Assembly: GCA_041611095.1 (NCBI GenBank)
Contig: JBFINP010000002.1
Coordinates: forward strand, 86,500 to 150,499
Direction of reading: 5' to 3'
Length of the DNA: 64,000 bases
Source: UBA6912 sp041611095
GTDB lineage: Bacteria; Actinomycetota; Acidimicrobiia; Spongiisociales; UBA5794
Below, in pieces: positions 17,513-26,435 of this stretch (positions within the stretch are counted from its first letter, which is position 1; each line of letters begins with the position of its first letter). Below the pieces are notes generated by a model. The model was not told the origin of the DNA, made no database searches, and was given only the letters and a program-made list of their open reading frames with translations. The position numbers and the translations under genes are program-made.

Positions 17513-18468
17513 GGCTGCCCGCCGCCGGCGATGTCGAGGAGCGTCGCCGCAAGGGCCGACCCGGCCGCCGCGTCGCCGATGCGAGTGTCTGCGACGTGGA
17601 TGCGGACGTCGTCGGCGAGGCGCGCCGCGTCGTCCCGATCCCCGACATCCACGACGAGGTCGGTGAGAAGCCCCTCGTAGGCGGCGAGCACGCCCTCGTT
17701 TCCGGGAGGCAGGCCCTGTGATACAAGGAGCCGATCGGCCGGGCCCCGGAGCGGCTTGCCGCCGAACAACGGACTCACTGCGACGACGTTGTGGTGCTCC
17801 TCGACGGCGCGGCGGATGCCGGCGACTGCGAGGATCGGCCAGATGGACAAGACCGGGTTGCTGGGTGCGATCACGACGACATCGGCGCCGGCGATCGCAT
17901 CCACGACGCCCGGTGCGGGGCGTGCCGCCATCGCACCCTCGAAGACGACCGCTCGCACGTCATCTTCGTGGCGGCGGTGGACGAAGTACTCCTGGAAGGG
18001 AATCCATGACCGATCGGCGATCTGCAGCCAGGTCCGCAGCGGCTCGTCGGTCGCAGGGAGAAGGCGCGGGGCCACGCCGAGCCGGCCTGTCAGTTCTGCG
18101 GTTGTAGCCGACAGCGGCTCGCCTTGCCCGAGGCGTGCGCTTCGGTGCAGACAGTGGGCCAGGTCGCGATCGCCCAGCCGGAACGTCGTGTCGACGCCGA
18201 TCGCATCGAGATGCTCCATCACGGTGAAGGTGTCTCCCGCCAGCCCCCAACCGTGAGGGCCCTCCTGGCCGACGAGTGTGTACGTGACCGTGTCGAGATC
18301 GGGACACACGCGAACGCCGTAGACGTCGTCGTCATCTGCGACGTTCACGACGATGGCCAGCGATTGCCCTACGACCTGCGCCTGCAATCCGCGAGCCATC
18401 CGGGCACCACCGACTCCCCCGCTGAGCAGTGTGACCGAGAGATTGCGGTTTTCGCGACGTGCTTCCAG
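17509..18468 (-). CDS. cofD: 2-phospho-L-lactate transferase (F420 biosynthesis), probable CTG start
   Basis: About 319 residues. It transfers the lactyl/enolpyruvyl-phospho group to Fo in F420 biosynthesis. LLSGGVGGARMARGL at the N-terminus is the family's nucleotide/phosphate-binding motif; VNVADDDDVYGVRVCPDLDT and IAPSNPVLSIWPIL are also typical. The frame has no ATG, GTG or TTG at a suitable distance before this motif. A perfect GGAGG (18476-18480) stands 7 nt before a CTG at 18468 and 4 nt before an ATT at 18471, so one of these is probably used. The next ATG (18399) would delete the binding motif. Divergent from the large glycosyltransferase, whose ATG is at 18481. Confidence 0.9.
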   Translation of the reverse strand: MEARRENRNLSVTLLSGGVGGARMARGLQAQVVGQSLAIVVNVADDDDVYGVRVCPDLDTVTYTLVGQEGPHGWGLAGDTFTVMEHLDAIGVDTTFRLGDRDLAHCLHRSARLGQGEPLSATTAELTGRLGVAPRLLPATDEPLRTWLQIADRSWIPFQEYFVHRRHEDDVRAVVFEGAMAARPAPGVVDAIAGADVVVIAPSNPVLSIWPILAVAGIRRAVEEHHNVVAVSPLFGGKPLRGPADRLLVSQGLPPGNEGVLAAYEGLLTDLVVDVGDRDDAARLADDVRIHVADTRIGDAAAGSALAATLLDIAGGGQP

Positions 18469-18475
18469 AATGGCG

Positions 18476-18480
18476 CCTCC
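18476..18480 (-). promoter_or_regulatory. Shine-Dalgarno sequence deciding the cofD start
   Basis: GGAGG on the minus strand, 7 nt before the CTG at 18468. It abuts the ATG of the divergent gene at 18481, so the two divergent reading frames are separated by only 12 bases and each gene's upstream control region must lie within the other. Confidence 0.6.
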
Positions 18481-21240
18481 ATGTCTGCTGCTCCGGCGGA
18501 AGCTCCTCCGATCTCGGTGGTGGTCGCGATCGTCGTCGACAACCTCGACGGGCTTCCGGCGACTCTGGCCGCGGTCCGTCGTCAAGTGTACGAGCCGGCG
18601 CGGGTGGTCATCGCCGGCGGCGATCGCGACGCGCGCCAAACGGCCGACGAAGCCGATGTCGAGTGGGTGCCGTCCGTGTCGGCCGCCCTCGGTGCACTCG
18701 AACCCACGACCACCCATGTGTGGGTGCTGCACTCGTCCGCCCAGCCACGAACTGATGCGCTGGGGTCTCTGGTCGTCGAAGCGGAAAGGGTGGAGGCGGG
18801 GATTGCCGGCAGCAAGCTGCTCGACGCCCGTGACCCGGAGCGACTCGTGTCCGTCGGCGTGGCAACCGACGTCTTCGACGCGCCCTACACCGGCCTCGAC
18901 GAGGGCGAGATCGACGCGGGCCAGTACGACGTGGTTCGTGATGTGGCCGCCGTCGGCGGAGCTTCGCTGCTGATGAGGCGAGACCTCGCCAAGGGCCTGC
19001 GAGGTCCCGATCCGATGTTGCCGCCCGGTGCGGCGGCGATCGACTTGTGCCAGCGAGCACGTCTGCGCGGGGGGAGGATCGTCGTTGTTCCCTCGTCGGA
19101 GGTTCTGGTCGCACCCGACCCGGTCTCCGGCTGGAAGGAGGAGGCCGGCCAGATTCGCGCAATGATCAAGGTGTACAGCCCCATGACGCTCCTCTGGGCG
19201 CTGCCCTCGCGTCTCCTGCTCGGTCTCTTGGGAGCGATCGTCGCACCCTTCCTGGGCCGGTGGACGCTATTTCGATGGGTGCGAGCCTGGGCTTGGAACC
19301 TGCTCCACATCGCCTCGACGCTGCGGCTACGCCGGCTCGCCCGCCACCACCGCGCCGTCGGCGACACAGAGCTGTTCCGATTCCAGCTTCGGGGCTCGGC
19401 CGATCTTCGCCAGCTCGTAGGGGAGGTCGGCGCCCGGCTCCGGGAGCGCCTGCCCGGCGACGACCGGCTGACGCTCGTCGAACTGGGTCGGGAGCTTCGC
19501 CAACCTGCGATCGTCGTCGGTGCGCTGGCGCTCGGCTTCGTCCTGGTGGCGTCGCGCACACTGTGGTCTGGGTTCCCATCGGTCGGTTACAGCCTGCCGC
19601 TGCCACCCTCCGGGCGCACCCTCGTCGGTGCCTATGCGGGCGGCTGGAACCCGGCAGGCTTCGGCAGCGTCGAGCCCCTCCAACCTTTCCTCGGTCTGGC
19701 AGGACTCGTGCAGGCGGTGTTCTTCGATCGCGGTGACCTCGCCTCGGGCCTGCTCATCGCCGCGTCACTTCTCGCCGGGATATGGGGCATGACCCGGCTG
19801 CTCCGCACGTGGGGGGTCGAAGCGGTTCCGGGAATGGTCGCCGGGCTGGTTCTCATCGCAGGTCCTGCGACGCGCGGGATCGGGGAAGAGACGGGCATCG
19901 GCACGATTGTTGCGGTGGGAGTGCTCCCGTGGGCTATGAGGGTCGCTCTGGCGAGATGGCCGCACACGTGGAGAGCCCGGCTGGGCAGATTCGCCGCAAT
20001 CGTGTGGGTGTCGGCGCTTCTCGGTGCCGCCTCACCGCTGCTGTTGCTCGCGCCGCCCGCTGCGTTGTTGATCCTGGCGCTCATCACGCCGGCCGAGTCG
20101 GCACAATGGCGATCGTTCGGACTCAGCCTCGGCGGCTCGGTCCTGGCTGCCGCCATGCTCGCTCCATGGATCACGAACACCGACCTGCTCCGTTACGTTC
20201 GCTCCGGTGCGGCGTTCTGGGAACCCGGGCTGCTCCTGGCGGTGGCAACCGGAATCGCGCTGGTCGTCGCCCTGGTCACCGCCCCGAAGCGTCTCGCTCA
20301 GATCGCCGGCTGGGGCGGCGTGCTCGCCACCGGTGGCGTCCTGGTCGCCCGCACCGCCGACTTGGGCGCCGGGCGCGAGGTCCAACTCGCCGGCATGGCG
20401 CTGGCGGCGTTGGGTAGCGCCGTCGTCGTCGGCGCAACGCTCGATGTCGTCCGCCACATGTCCAAGGTCGCCGGGTGGCGGCGCTTCCTGAGCGGCATCG
20501 GTGTCATCGCCGCCGGGGCAGTGGCCGTGAGCGTCGTGCTGGTGCTCCTCCCGGGGCGAGCGGCGCTGCCGTCCGACGAGTTGGGACGCGCCATGCGGTT
20601 CACTGCCGCCGCCACCGACGACCCCGCATCGTCCCGCGTCCTTCTCGTGGGTTCTGCAGATGAACTCCCCGGCGACTCGCGCACCGTCCGGGGTGCCGGC
20701 TACCGCGTCGTGTCGGCACCCGAGCCGGCGCTGTGGGAGGCATGGCTACCTACACCTCGGCCCGCCGACGATGCGCTCGAGGGTGCGCTGGACGTGTTGA
20801 TCGCAGGTGACTCCTTTCGAGCCGGCGAGCTCCTCTCCGAGTTCGGCATCCGCTGGGTGATCTTTGTCGGCGACAGCCCCCTGCGAGCCGTGCTGGATGG
20901 TCAGCTCGACCTGGTGCCCTTGGAGGGACTGGCAGCTGTGACGTTCGTGTCCGAAGCCGAGAACCCGGTTCGTGCCGTTGCGTCGACCGGCCGGCCATGG
21001 CGACGGACGGGCACCGGATACGAGGGCGAGCCCGACGCAGACGCCACGGTGTTCGTCGCCGAGGCCGCCAACTCTCGCTGGCAGCCGGACTGGGTACAGG
21101 ACGGCTGGGGGAGCCGCCTCTCGGCCGCAGAGGGCTCCGTCGGTTTCCGTCCCATCCGGAGCCGGCGCACCCAGGCGGCCACCGCCTTCGGCGCGTTCGT
21201 CGCGCTCGTTGCGCTCTCGTGGTGGGGTCGGCGCCGATGA
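18481..21240 (+). CDS. Large membrane glycosyltransferase family 2 protein
   Basis: 919 residues. The N-terminal 250 residues resemble a GT2 domain (PPISVVVAIVVDNLDGLPAT, VWVLHSSAQPRTDALGSLV, VGGASLLMRRDL), but the nucleotide-sugar D-x-D is not obvious, so the catalytic site is degenerate or divergent. A membrane hairpin (SPMTLLWALPSRLLLGLLGA) follows, then about ten more hydrophobic segments between 370 and 720, and a C-terminal extracytoplasmic region. Actinobacteria keep a similar giant GT2 protein beside a DUF5719 protein near the F420 genes; that pairing is repeated here with an ATGA overlap. Its role is presumably in cell-envelope glycan assembly or export. Start ATG at 18481. Confidence 0.82.
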   Translation: MSAAPAEAPPISVVVAIVVDNLDGLPATLAAVRRQVYEPARVVIAGGDRDARQTADEADVEWVPSVSAALGALEPTTTHVWVLHSSAQPRTDALGSLVVEAERVEAGIAGSKLLDARDPERLVSVGVATDVFDAPYTGLDEGEIDAGQYDVVRDVAAVGGASLLMRRDLAKGLRGPDPMLPPGAAAIDLCQRARLRGGRIVVVPSSEVLVAPDPVSGWKEEAGQIRAMIKVYSPMTLLWALPSRLLLGLLGAIVAPFLGRWTLFRWVRAWAWNLLHIASTLRLRRLARHHRAVGDTELFRFQLRGSADLRQLVGEVGARLRERLPGDDRLTLVELGRELRQPAIVVGALALGFVLVASRTLWSGFPSVGYSLPLPPSGRTLVGAYAGGWNPAGFGSVEPLQPFLGLAGLVQAVFFDRGDLASGLLIAASLLAGIWGMTRLLRTWGVEAVPGMVAGLVLIAGPATRGIGEETGIGTIVAVGVLPWAMRVALARWPHTWRARLGRFAAIVWVSALLGAASPLLLLAPPAALLILALITPAESAQWRSFGLSLGGSVLAAAMLAPWITNTDLLRYVRSGAAFWEPGLLLAVATGIALVVALVTAPKRLAQIAGWGGVLATGGVLVARTADLGAGREVQLAGMALAALGSAVVVGATLDVVRHMSKVAGWRRFLSGIGVIAAGAVAVSVVLVLLPGRAALPSDELGRAMRFTAAATDDPASSRVLLVGSADELPGDSRTVRGAGYRVVSAPEPALWEAWLPTPRPADDALEGALDVLIAGDSFRAGELLSEFGIRWVIFVGDSPLRAVLDGQLDLVPLEGLAAVTFVSEAENPVRAVASTGRPWRRTGTGYEGEPDADATVFVAEAANSRWQPDWVQDGWGSRLSAAEGSVGFRPIRSRRTQAATAFGAFVALVALSWWGRRR

Positions 21241-22622
21241 GGAGGGCCATCTTGCTCGTGGCGGCCGCCGCCCTGTCGGCGGGTGCGGTGCTCATGCCGG
21301 CGCCACCGCAACCACCGCCACCCGACTTCGAGGGCGCGGCGCTCGCCGGTGATTCGGCGGAGAGCGCGGGCAGCGTCTGGTATTGCCCGTGGATGAACGC
21401 GGGCGCCCTACGCGACTCGTACGTGATGCTCGCCGCCGAGGCCGAGGTCGAGGTGGGGATCACGCTTCCGAACCCGATTCCCAACGAAGCCCCCGATCGT
21501 GCGTTCGTGACCATGGGCGAGCAGACCGCGGACTTCGTCGAGGTCGCGTCGATCGTTCGCCGCGGCGATGCGCCCGGGTTCGTCGAGTTCGACGACGGGC
21601 CCGCAGCCGTGGCGGCGATCCTCACCTCTGACACCGTCGTCGCCGGTGACCGATGTACCGCTTCCGTCCCGAAGCTGTGGCACCTCGCCGGTGGCACGAC
21701 CCGGCCCGATCGCACCACCATCCTCCGGCTGTTCAATCCCTTCCCGGAGCCGGCCAAGGTCACGGTGAGCGGATCGTCGGAGTTCGGCGAGATCGGGCTC
21801 GCGGGCTTCACGTCGGTCGACGTGGCCGGTCGATCCTGGAGCGACTTCACGCTGAACGAGTCGGTGCCTCTGCTCGACGACCTGAGCCTGACGGTGAGCA
21901 GCGAGGAAGGGCTGGTGATCCCGACGCTCGTCGTGGTCAGTGAGCTCGACGAGGCCACCTGGCCCGGCACCGGTCTCTCGACGACATGGGAGTTCCCCGT
22001 CGTGCGCCAGACCGGTCTCGTGCCGAGCCTCATCCTCTCCAACCCGGGCGACGTGGACGCCGAGATCGAGTTGGATGTATACACCGAGGAAGGCGGCACG
22101 ACGGCGGCGCGGACGGCGACGGTCGAGGCGCACCGCCCGCTGCGTCTCAGCGTCGGCGACCTGGCCGACCGGTTCTTCGCGGTCAGAGTCCGCTCCACGG
22201 AGCCGATCGCCGCGGTGGTCGTCTCCGAGGACGTCGTCGAGGAGGTCGCCGAAGAGGACGAGGGCGGTGAGGCGGCGACCGCCCCGACCACCTCGCGTAT
22301 CGCGGGCACCATCGGAGCCGCATCTCCCGCCGTGCGCTGGCTTCTGCCGGGCCCGGGGGTCGTTCCCACGGCCTCGTCGGCGCTGTGGCTGCTCAACACG
22401 TCGACCGATCAGGTCAGCGTCACCGTGCAGCCGCTCAGCGGCACGGAGTTCCAACCCGACAAGATCGTCCTGGAGGCGGAGACGGTCAGCCGCGTGGTCC
22501 TGCCACAAGGAGGCGAGATCGCCGGGTACCTGATCGCCGCCCCTCAGCCCATCTCGGCGGCGTGGAGCGTCGAGAGCAGCGACGGTGCGGCCTTCGTCGC
22601 CGGCATCGCGGTCGATGAGTGA
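21237..22622 (+). CDS. DUF5719 family exported protein
   Basis: 461 residues starting at an ATG that overlaps the previous stop by 4 nt. A signal peptide (RRAILLVAAAALSAGAVLM) precedes beta-rich repeats of about 100 residues with the recurring pattern LWLLNTS / RLFNPFPEPAKV / LILSNPGDVDAEIEL, as in DUF5719 proteins. Cys residues are few (WYCPWMNAG, DRCTAS). It is probably an extracytoplasmic partner of the upstream membrane glycosyltransferase; the inference rests on conserved pairing, not on known biochemistry. The stop codon overlaps the start of the thioredoxin-like gene (ATGAGTGA). Confidence 0.78.
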   Translation: MRRAILLVAAAALSAGAVLMPAPPQPPPPDFEGAALAGDSAESAGSVWYCPWMNAGALRDSYVMLAAEAEVEVGITLPNPIPNEAPDRAFVTMGEQTADFVEVASIVRRGDAPGFVEFDDGPAAVAAILTSDTVVAGDRCTASVPKLWHLAGGTTRPDRTTILRLFNPFPEPAKVTVSGSSEFGEIGLAGFTSVDVAGRSWSDFTLNESVPLLDDLSLTVSSEEGLVIPTLVVVSELDEATWPGTGLSTTWEFPVVRQTGLVPSLILSNPGDVDAEIELDVYTEEGGTTAARTATVEAHRPLRLSVGDLADRFFAVRVRSTEPIAAVVVSEDVVEEVAEEDEGGEAATAPTTSRIAGTIGAASPAVRWLLPGPGVVPTASSALWLLNTSTDQVSVTVQPLSGTEFQPDKIVLEAETVSRVVLPQGGEIAGYLIAAPQPISAAWSVESSDGAAFVAGIAVDE

Positions 22623-23004
22623 CCAGCTCGATCAGATACTTCTCGTCGCCGGCAGCGCTGGCGCAGTCGTAGCCGTCGCCATCGCCACCCGGCGCTGGCA
22701 GCGCCCCACCCACGACCGCGTGGACGTGCACGGGCTCGGGCTCCCCTCGGGGATCGTCATCTTCACGTCGACCGAGTGTGCCAGATGCAAGGACGCCCTT
22801 GCCGTCGTGCGCCGAACGGGGGTCCCGATGCGCGAGGTCACGTGGGAGCTCGAGCCCCAGATCATCGAGCGAGCCGGCGTCACCGCCGTCCCGCTCACCG
22901 TGGTGATCGACGAGACCGGAAGCGTTCTGGATCAGGTAGTCGGCGTGCCCCGAATGAGGCGTCTGAGGCGGGCGATCGCCAAGCTCGGCGGGGCGGCGGC
23001 CTGA
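22615..23004 (+). CDS. Membrane-anchored thioredoxin-like protein
   Basis: 129 residues. One N-terminal membrane segment (LLVAGSAGAVVAVAIATRRW) is followed by a thioredoxin fold: IVIFTSTECARCKDALAVV with a C-A-R-C redox pair, and GVTAVPLTVVIDETGSV with the cis-Pro (VP). The C-x-x-C is reversed in character from WCGPC-type thioredoxins, and substrates are unknown. The start overlaps the DUF5719 stop by 8 nt, so the glycosyltransferase, DUF5719 and this gene form one translationally coupled unit. Confidence 0.8.
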   Translation: MSDQLDQILLVAGSAGAVVAVAIATRRWQRPTHDRVDVHGLGLPSGIVIFTSTECARCKDALAVVRRTGVPMREVTWELEPQIIERAGVTAVPLTVVIDETGSVLDQVVGVPRMRRLRRAIAKLGGAAA

Positions 23005-23076
23005 TCGACCGGCGGCACCCATGGCGGCACGGTGACGATCCTTGATCAACGGACGAGCTGCGCCTACCTTGCGCCC

Positions 23077-23301
23077 ATGACGTCTTGCACCAAATGCTCG
23101 GACCCGGCACAGGTGGTCATGAGCTTCGCCTATGCCTTGCGCACCGTGTGGCTGCGCGATCTCGACGGATCACACGACCGATTCACCGAGACCCCGCTGT
23201 GCGAGATGCACGCGGAGCGCCTCGTCGTGCCCATGGGCTGGGTGATGGTGGATGACCGAAACGTGGAACCGCCGCTCTTCCTGGCCACCAGCGTGGCCTG
23301 A
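23077..23301 (+). CDS. DUF3499 family protein
   Basis: 74 residues: MTSCTKCSDPAQVVMSFAYA, then ETPLCEMHAERLVVPMGW. The Cys pair near the N-terminus, the LC-x-x-HAERL element and the P-x-GW motif are those of DUF3499, a small actinobacterial family with a predicted metal site (C-x-x-C plus C-x-x-H). Function is unknown. In mycobacteria and streptomycetes the family sits between the F420 genes and phosphomannomutase, as here. ATG at 23077 chosen over an upstream GTG (23032), because the Cys motif then begins at residue 4 as in relatives. Confidence 0.75.
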   Translation: MTSCTKCSDPAQVVMSFAYALRTVWLRDLDGSHDRFTETPLCEMHAERLVVPMGWVMVDDRNVEPPLFLATSVA

Positions 23302-23308
23302 GGTCGCC

Positions 23309-23605
23309 GTGCCGATCGACCGCGATGTGCTCGAAGCCGTCCGGGAGATGGACGAGCACGAGCTCCGCCGGTTGTTCATCCTCGCCCAGGCCAGGTTGGA
23401 GCATCACGGTGTCCACGTCGGGGAGCCCGGCGGGACCAAGGTGACCTTGCGGCAGCAGGAGGTGCGGTGCGGCAAGCAGACGTGCACGCGCTGTCCGCAC
23501 GGCCCATATTGGTATGCGTACTGGTGGGAGGACGGGAAGCGGCGTTCCCGCTACATCGGGAAGCTCGAAGACGTCCCCGAAGCCGCCGAGCGCATCCCCG
23601 GCTGA
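23309..23605 (+). CDS. Small Cys-rich protein (CGKxxCxxCxHGPYWYxYW motif)
   Basis: 98 residues from a GTG preceded by GAGGT. The N-terminal helix (DRDVLEAVREMDEHELRRLF) is followed by RCGKQTCTRCPHGPYWYAYW and RRSRYIGKLED, a motif of small DUF6788-like proteins found alone or near mobile genes. The three Cys and a His could bind zinc. The in-frame ATG at 23252 would overlap the DUF3499 gene by 50 nt and adds a Trp/Pro-rich, unconvincing N-terminus. No role can be assigned. Confidence 0.65.
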   Translation: MPIDRDVLEAVREMDEHELRRLFILAQARLEHHGVHVGEPGGTKVTLRQQEVRCGKQTCTRCPHGPYWYAYWWEDGKRRSRYIGKLEDVPEAAERIPG

Positions 23606-23697
23606 GCTGGCTCCGACCGCCCGAACGGCGTACCGTCGTCGCCATCGGGCGGTGGAACCATGACGGCGTACGGCCCGTTCGCAACTAGCCTCCTCGC

Positions 23698-25932
23698 GTG
23701 GCTACAACGTTGACGCGACCCGACGCGCCGGCACCCGCCGGGCCGCCGCCGGCGCCTGTGCGCGCTACGAACCGCGGCGAGAAGCTGCTCGTGCTCGCGG
23801 CGCTCGCCCTCCCGACGTTGCTGATCGCAACGGTCATGTCGGGAACGGTCGAGTTCGTGAGGGCCGTGCCCACTTTCCCGTTCGTCGAGATCTCGATCGA
23901 TACCCCGGCGCTGTTCCTGGCCAACACCCCGACCGGGGGCGACATGGGCGCCCACGTCTACCTCCCCCAGTACCTCAAGGACACGCTGCTCCCGGACGGC
24001 CGGATCCTCGGCTGGAGCAACGATTGGTATGCGGGATTCCCCGTCCTGTACTTCTACTTCCCGCTTCCGGCGCTGTTCACCGTTCTCCTCGACGTGGCGC
24101 TGCCGTACGGCGTGGCCTTCAAGCTCACGACCATCGTCGGCCTGCTTGGATTCCCGGCTGCGCTCTACTTCTTCATCCGCTCCCTCGGCTTCGCCCGCCT
24201 GGTGTCGGCGCTCGCGGCCTCGTTCGCATCGAGCTACGTCTTCATGGAGAGCTTCAGCATCTTCGGCGGCAACATCAAGTCGACACTTGCGGGCGAGTTC
24301 TCGTTCAGCTGGTCGTTTGCGCTGTCGCTGGTCTATCTCGGGCTCGTCATACGCAACACGAGGGAGGGGAGACGCTTCTCTCCGCTCGCTGCGGTCGTGC
24401 TGGCTCTGGCGGCGCTGACCCACATCATCACGACGATCGTGGTGGTCGTCGCGTCGCTCCCATTGCTGTTCCGGCGCACCGGCGCCAAGACGTTGATCGG
24501 CACGTGGGGGCTCGGGTTCGCCATCGCCGCCTTCTGGGCGCTCCCGCTCGGTGTCAGGGTCTTTCAGGGGATGACATCTGATATGAACTGGGCGCCGGTG
24601 CGAGGCCTCCTGGGAGACGGCTCGTCACCCGGGACCGTGGCCACGCCGCTCCCCAACGAGTTCATCCCGATTCTCGCACTCGGGATCATCGGGCTGGTGT
24701 GGACCATGCTTCGACGCGACGACGTGTCGGTGCTCATCGCGATGACGACGTTGCCTCTGGTCGGCTATTGGCTGCTCCAGCTCGAAGGCGCCGAGCTCAC
24801 CAAGGTCTACAACGCCAGGCTCCTGCCGTACTGGTACCTCGGCGTGTACGTCTTCGCCGGCATCGCCGTGGGGCTGTTCGTTCGTACGCTGGCTCGCTAC
24901 CTGCCGGGGAGGAGCACCGCCGTTGCGTTCAGCGCGGCAGTGGCACTGATCGTCGTGGCGAACGTCACGCTGGCCGGGATCCACGACGTCCCGGGCTGGG
25001 TCCGCTGGAACTACACCGGCTACGAGGGCAAGGGCGTGTACGCCGAGTACGCCGGCCTCATGGAGGCGGTCGACGAGCTACCGCCGGGGAGGATCATGTG
25101 GGAGGCCAACAGTGACATGGGGCGCTACGGGACGCCGATGGCGTTGATGTTGCTGCCCTATTGGTCGGAGGGGCACCCTTCGATGGAGGGTCTGTTCTTC
25201 GAGTCCTCGCTCACCACGCCCTTTCATTTTCTCAACGCAGCCGAGGTGAGCCGGCGACCGTCCAACCCCGTTCGCGGCCTCGACTACCACACGCTGGACT
25301 TCGATCGTGGCGTAGCTCACTTGCAGCTGTACAACGTCGACTACTACCTCGCCTGGACGGAGGAGGCGGTCACCCTCGCCGACGCCGAAGGACTCGAGAA
25401 GCTCGGCCGTGCCGAGCCATGGACGATCTACAGGCTGCCCGAGTCGAGCCCCATCGACGTTGCTCCCTTCGTGCCGGCGGTGTACGACGGCGAGCTGCCG
25501 TTCCTCGACGCCGCGCTCGAGTGGTACGACGACATCGACAATCTCGACAAGTGGCTCGTCGCCGACGGCCCAGGTGAGTGGCCACGGGTTGATGCCGTCG
25601 ACGACCGTCTCGTCCTGGATGCCCGCTACGACACGACCGGCGCCGAGGTCACCGACGTCCAGATGGACGACCACCGGATCAGCTTCACCACGTCAGCCGT
25701 GGGTGTCCCCCACCTCGTGAAGGTGTCATACTTCCCCAATTGGACGGCTCAGGGAGCCGAGGGGCCGTATCGAGCCGCTCCTTCGCTCATGGTGGTGGTA
25801 CCGACGCAGGAGGACGTCGTCTTGGAGTTCGTCAATCGAGCCCCTGAGAACCTGGGTCTCGCCCTCACCAGTGCCAGCGTGCTGGGACTGGCCGGGTGGG
25901 GCGTGCTGCGTTTGCGGAGGCGCCGTTCGTGA
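23698..25932 (+). CDS. Polytopic membrane protein, PTPS-related / glycosyltransferase-like
   Basis: 744 residues, GTG start. About twelve membrane segments occupy residues 30-430; a C-terminal extracytoplasmic domain of about 290 residues follows and one last membrane helix sits at the end. TPTGGDMGAHVYLPQYLKD and WYAGFPVLYFYFPLP in the first loop match the '6-pyruvoyl-tetrahydropterin synthase-related' membrane family (PF10131), which has the layout of GT-C glycosyltransferases (an acidic residue in the first loop; here GGDMGAH). Likely works with lipid-linked sugars for cell-wall glycans. Its stop overlaps the GtrA gene (GTGA). Confidence 0.78.
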   Translation: MATTLTRPDAPAPAGPPPAPVRATNRGEKLLVLAALALPTLLIATVMSGTVEFVRAVPTFPFVEISIDTPALFLANTPTGGDMGAHVYLPQYLKDTLLPDGRILGWSNDWYAGFPVLYFYFPLPALFTVLLDVALPYGVAFKLTTIVGLLGFPAALYFFIRSLGFARLVSALAASFASSYVFMESFSIFGGNIKSTLAGEFSFSWSFALSLVYLGLVIRNTREGRRFSPLAAVVLALAALTHIITTIVVVVASLPLLFRRTGAKTLIGTWGLGFAIAAFWALPLGVRVFQGMTSDMNWAPVRGLLGDGSSPGTVATPLPNEFIPILALGIIGLVWTMLRRDDVSVLIAMTTLPLVGYWLLQLEGAELTKVYNARLLPYWYLGVYVFAGIAVGLFVRTLARYLPGRSTAVAFSAAVALIVVANVTLAGIHDVPGWVRWNYTGYEGKGVYAEYAGLMEAVDELPPGRIMWEANSDMGRYGTPMALMLLPYWSEGHPSMEGLFFESSLTTPFHFLNAAEVSRRPSNPVRGLDYHTLDFDRGVAHLQLYNVDYYLAWTEEAVTLADAEGLEKLGRAEPWTIYRLPESSPIDVAPFVPAVYDGELPFLDAALEWYDDIDNLDKWLVADGPGEWPRVDAVDDRLVLDARYDTTGAEVTDVQMDDHRISFTTSAVGVPHLVKVSYFPNWTAQGAEGPYRAAPSLMVVVPTQEDVVLEFVNRAPENLGLALTSASVLGLAGWGVLRLRRRRS

Positions 25933-26402
25933 AGAACTACCTGCGCTCCTTCACCACGCGCGATGCCGGCTCTCAGATGGCGCGGCTCGCCATCATCGGC
26001 GTGGTGAACACCGCCAACTACTTCCTCTTGTTCAACATCCTCCGTCCGATGGGCGTCTCGCTCTTCTGGTCGGTCACGATCGCATTCGCCGCTGCGACGC
26101 TCGGATCGTACGTGCTCAACCGGCGCTGGACCTTCGGCCTCAGCGAGAACGCGGGTTCCATGCGTGAGACGGTCGAGTTCTATGCGGTGAACCTGGTCGC
26201 GTGGGGCGTCACCATCCTCATCGTCACCGGCGCCGACCGGTTGTTCGGTCCCTTGGGAACCATCGGCGAGAACGTGGCCTCGGTCGTCGCCGCCGTGATC
26301 ATCCTCGTTCCCAAGTTTGCGTCATATCGGGACGTCGTGTTCCGCCGGGCGTTGCAGCAAGAGCGCACCCCGGCGAACGCCGCCCACACTGAGACCGAGT
26401 GA
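25929..26402 (+). CDS. GtrA family membrane protein
   Basis: 157 residues with four membrane helices. The family pattern is clear: QMARLAIIGVVNTANYFLLF, GSYVLNRRWTFG and KFASYRDVVFRR. GtrA-type proteins are proposed flippases of lipid-linked monosaccharides for glycosylation reactions. The GTG start at 25929 overlaps the preceding stop by 4 nt, implying coupled synthesis with the PTPS-related protein. A GT2 gene of the polyprenyl-phosphate glycosyltransferase type is convergent just downstream, a common trio. Confidence 0.85.
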   Translation: MKNYLRSFTTRDAGSQMARLAIIGVVNTANYFLLFNILRPMGVSLFWSVTIAFAAATLGSYVLNRRWTFGLSENAGSMRETVEFYAVNLVAWGVTILIVTGADRLFGPLGTIGENVASVVAAVIILVPKFASYRDVVFRRALQQERTPANAAHTETE

Positions 26403-26435
26403 CGTCCGCAGCGGGCTCATGACCTCAGGGGTGTC

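Noticed and set aside
18469..18732. Longer cofD protein starting at ATG 18732
   Set aside because: The extra 88 residues are Arg/His-rich, lie antisense to the glycosyltransferase gene, and have no counterpart in the CofD family.
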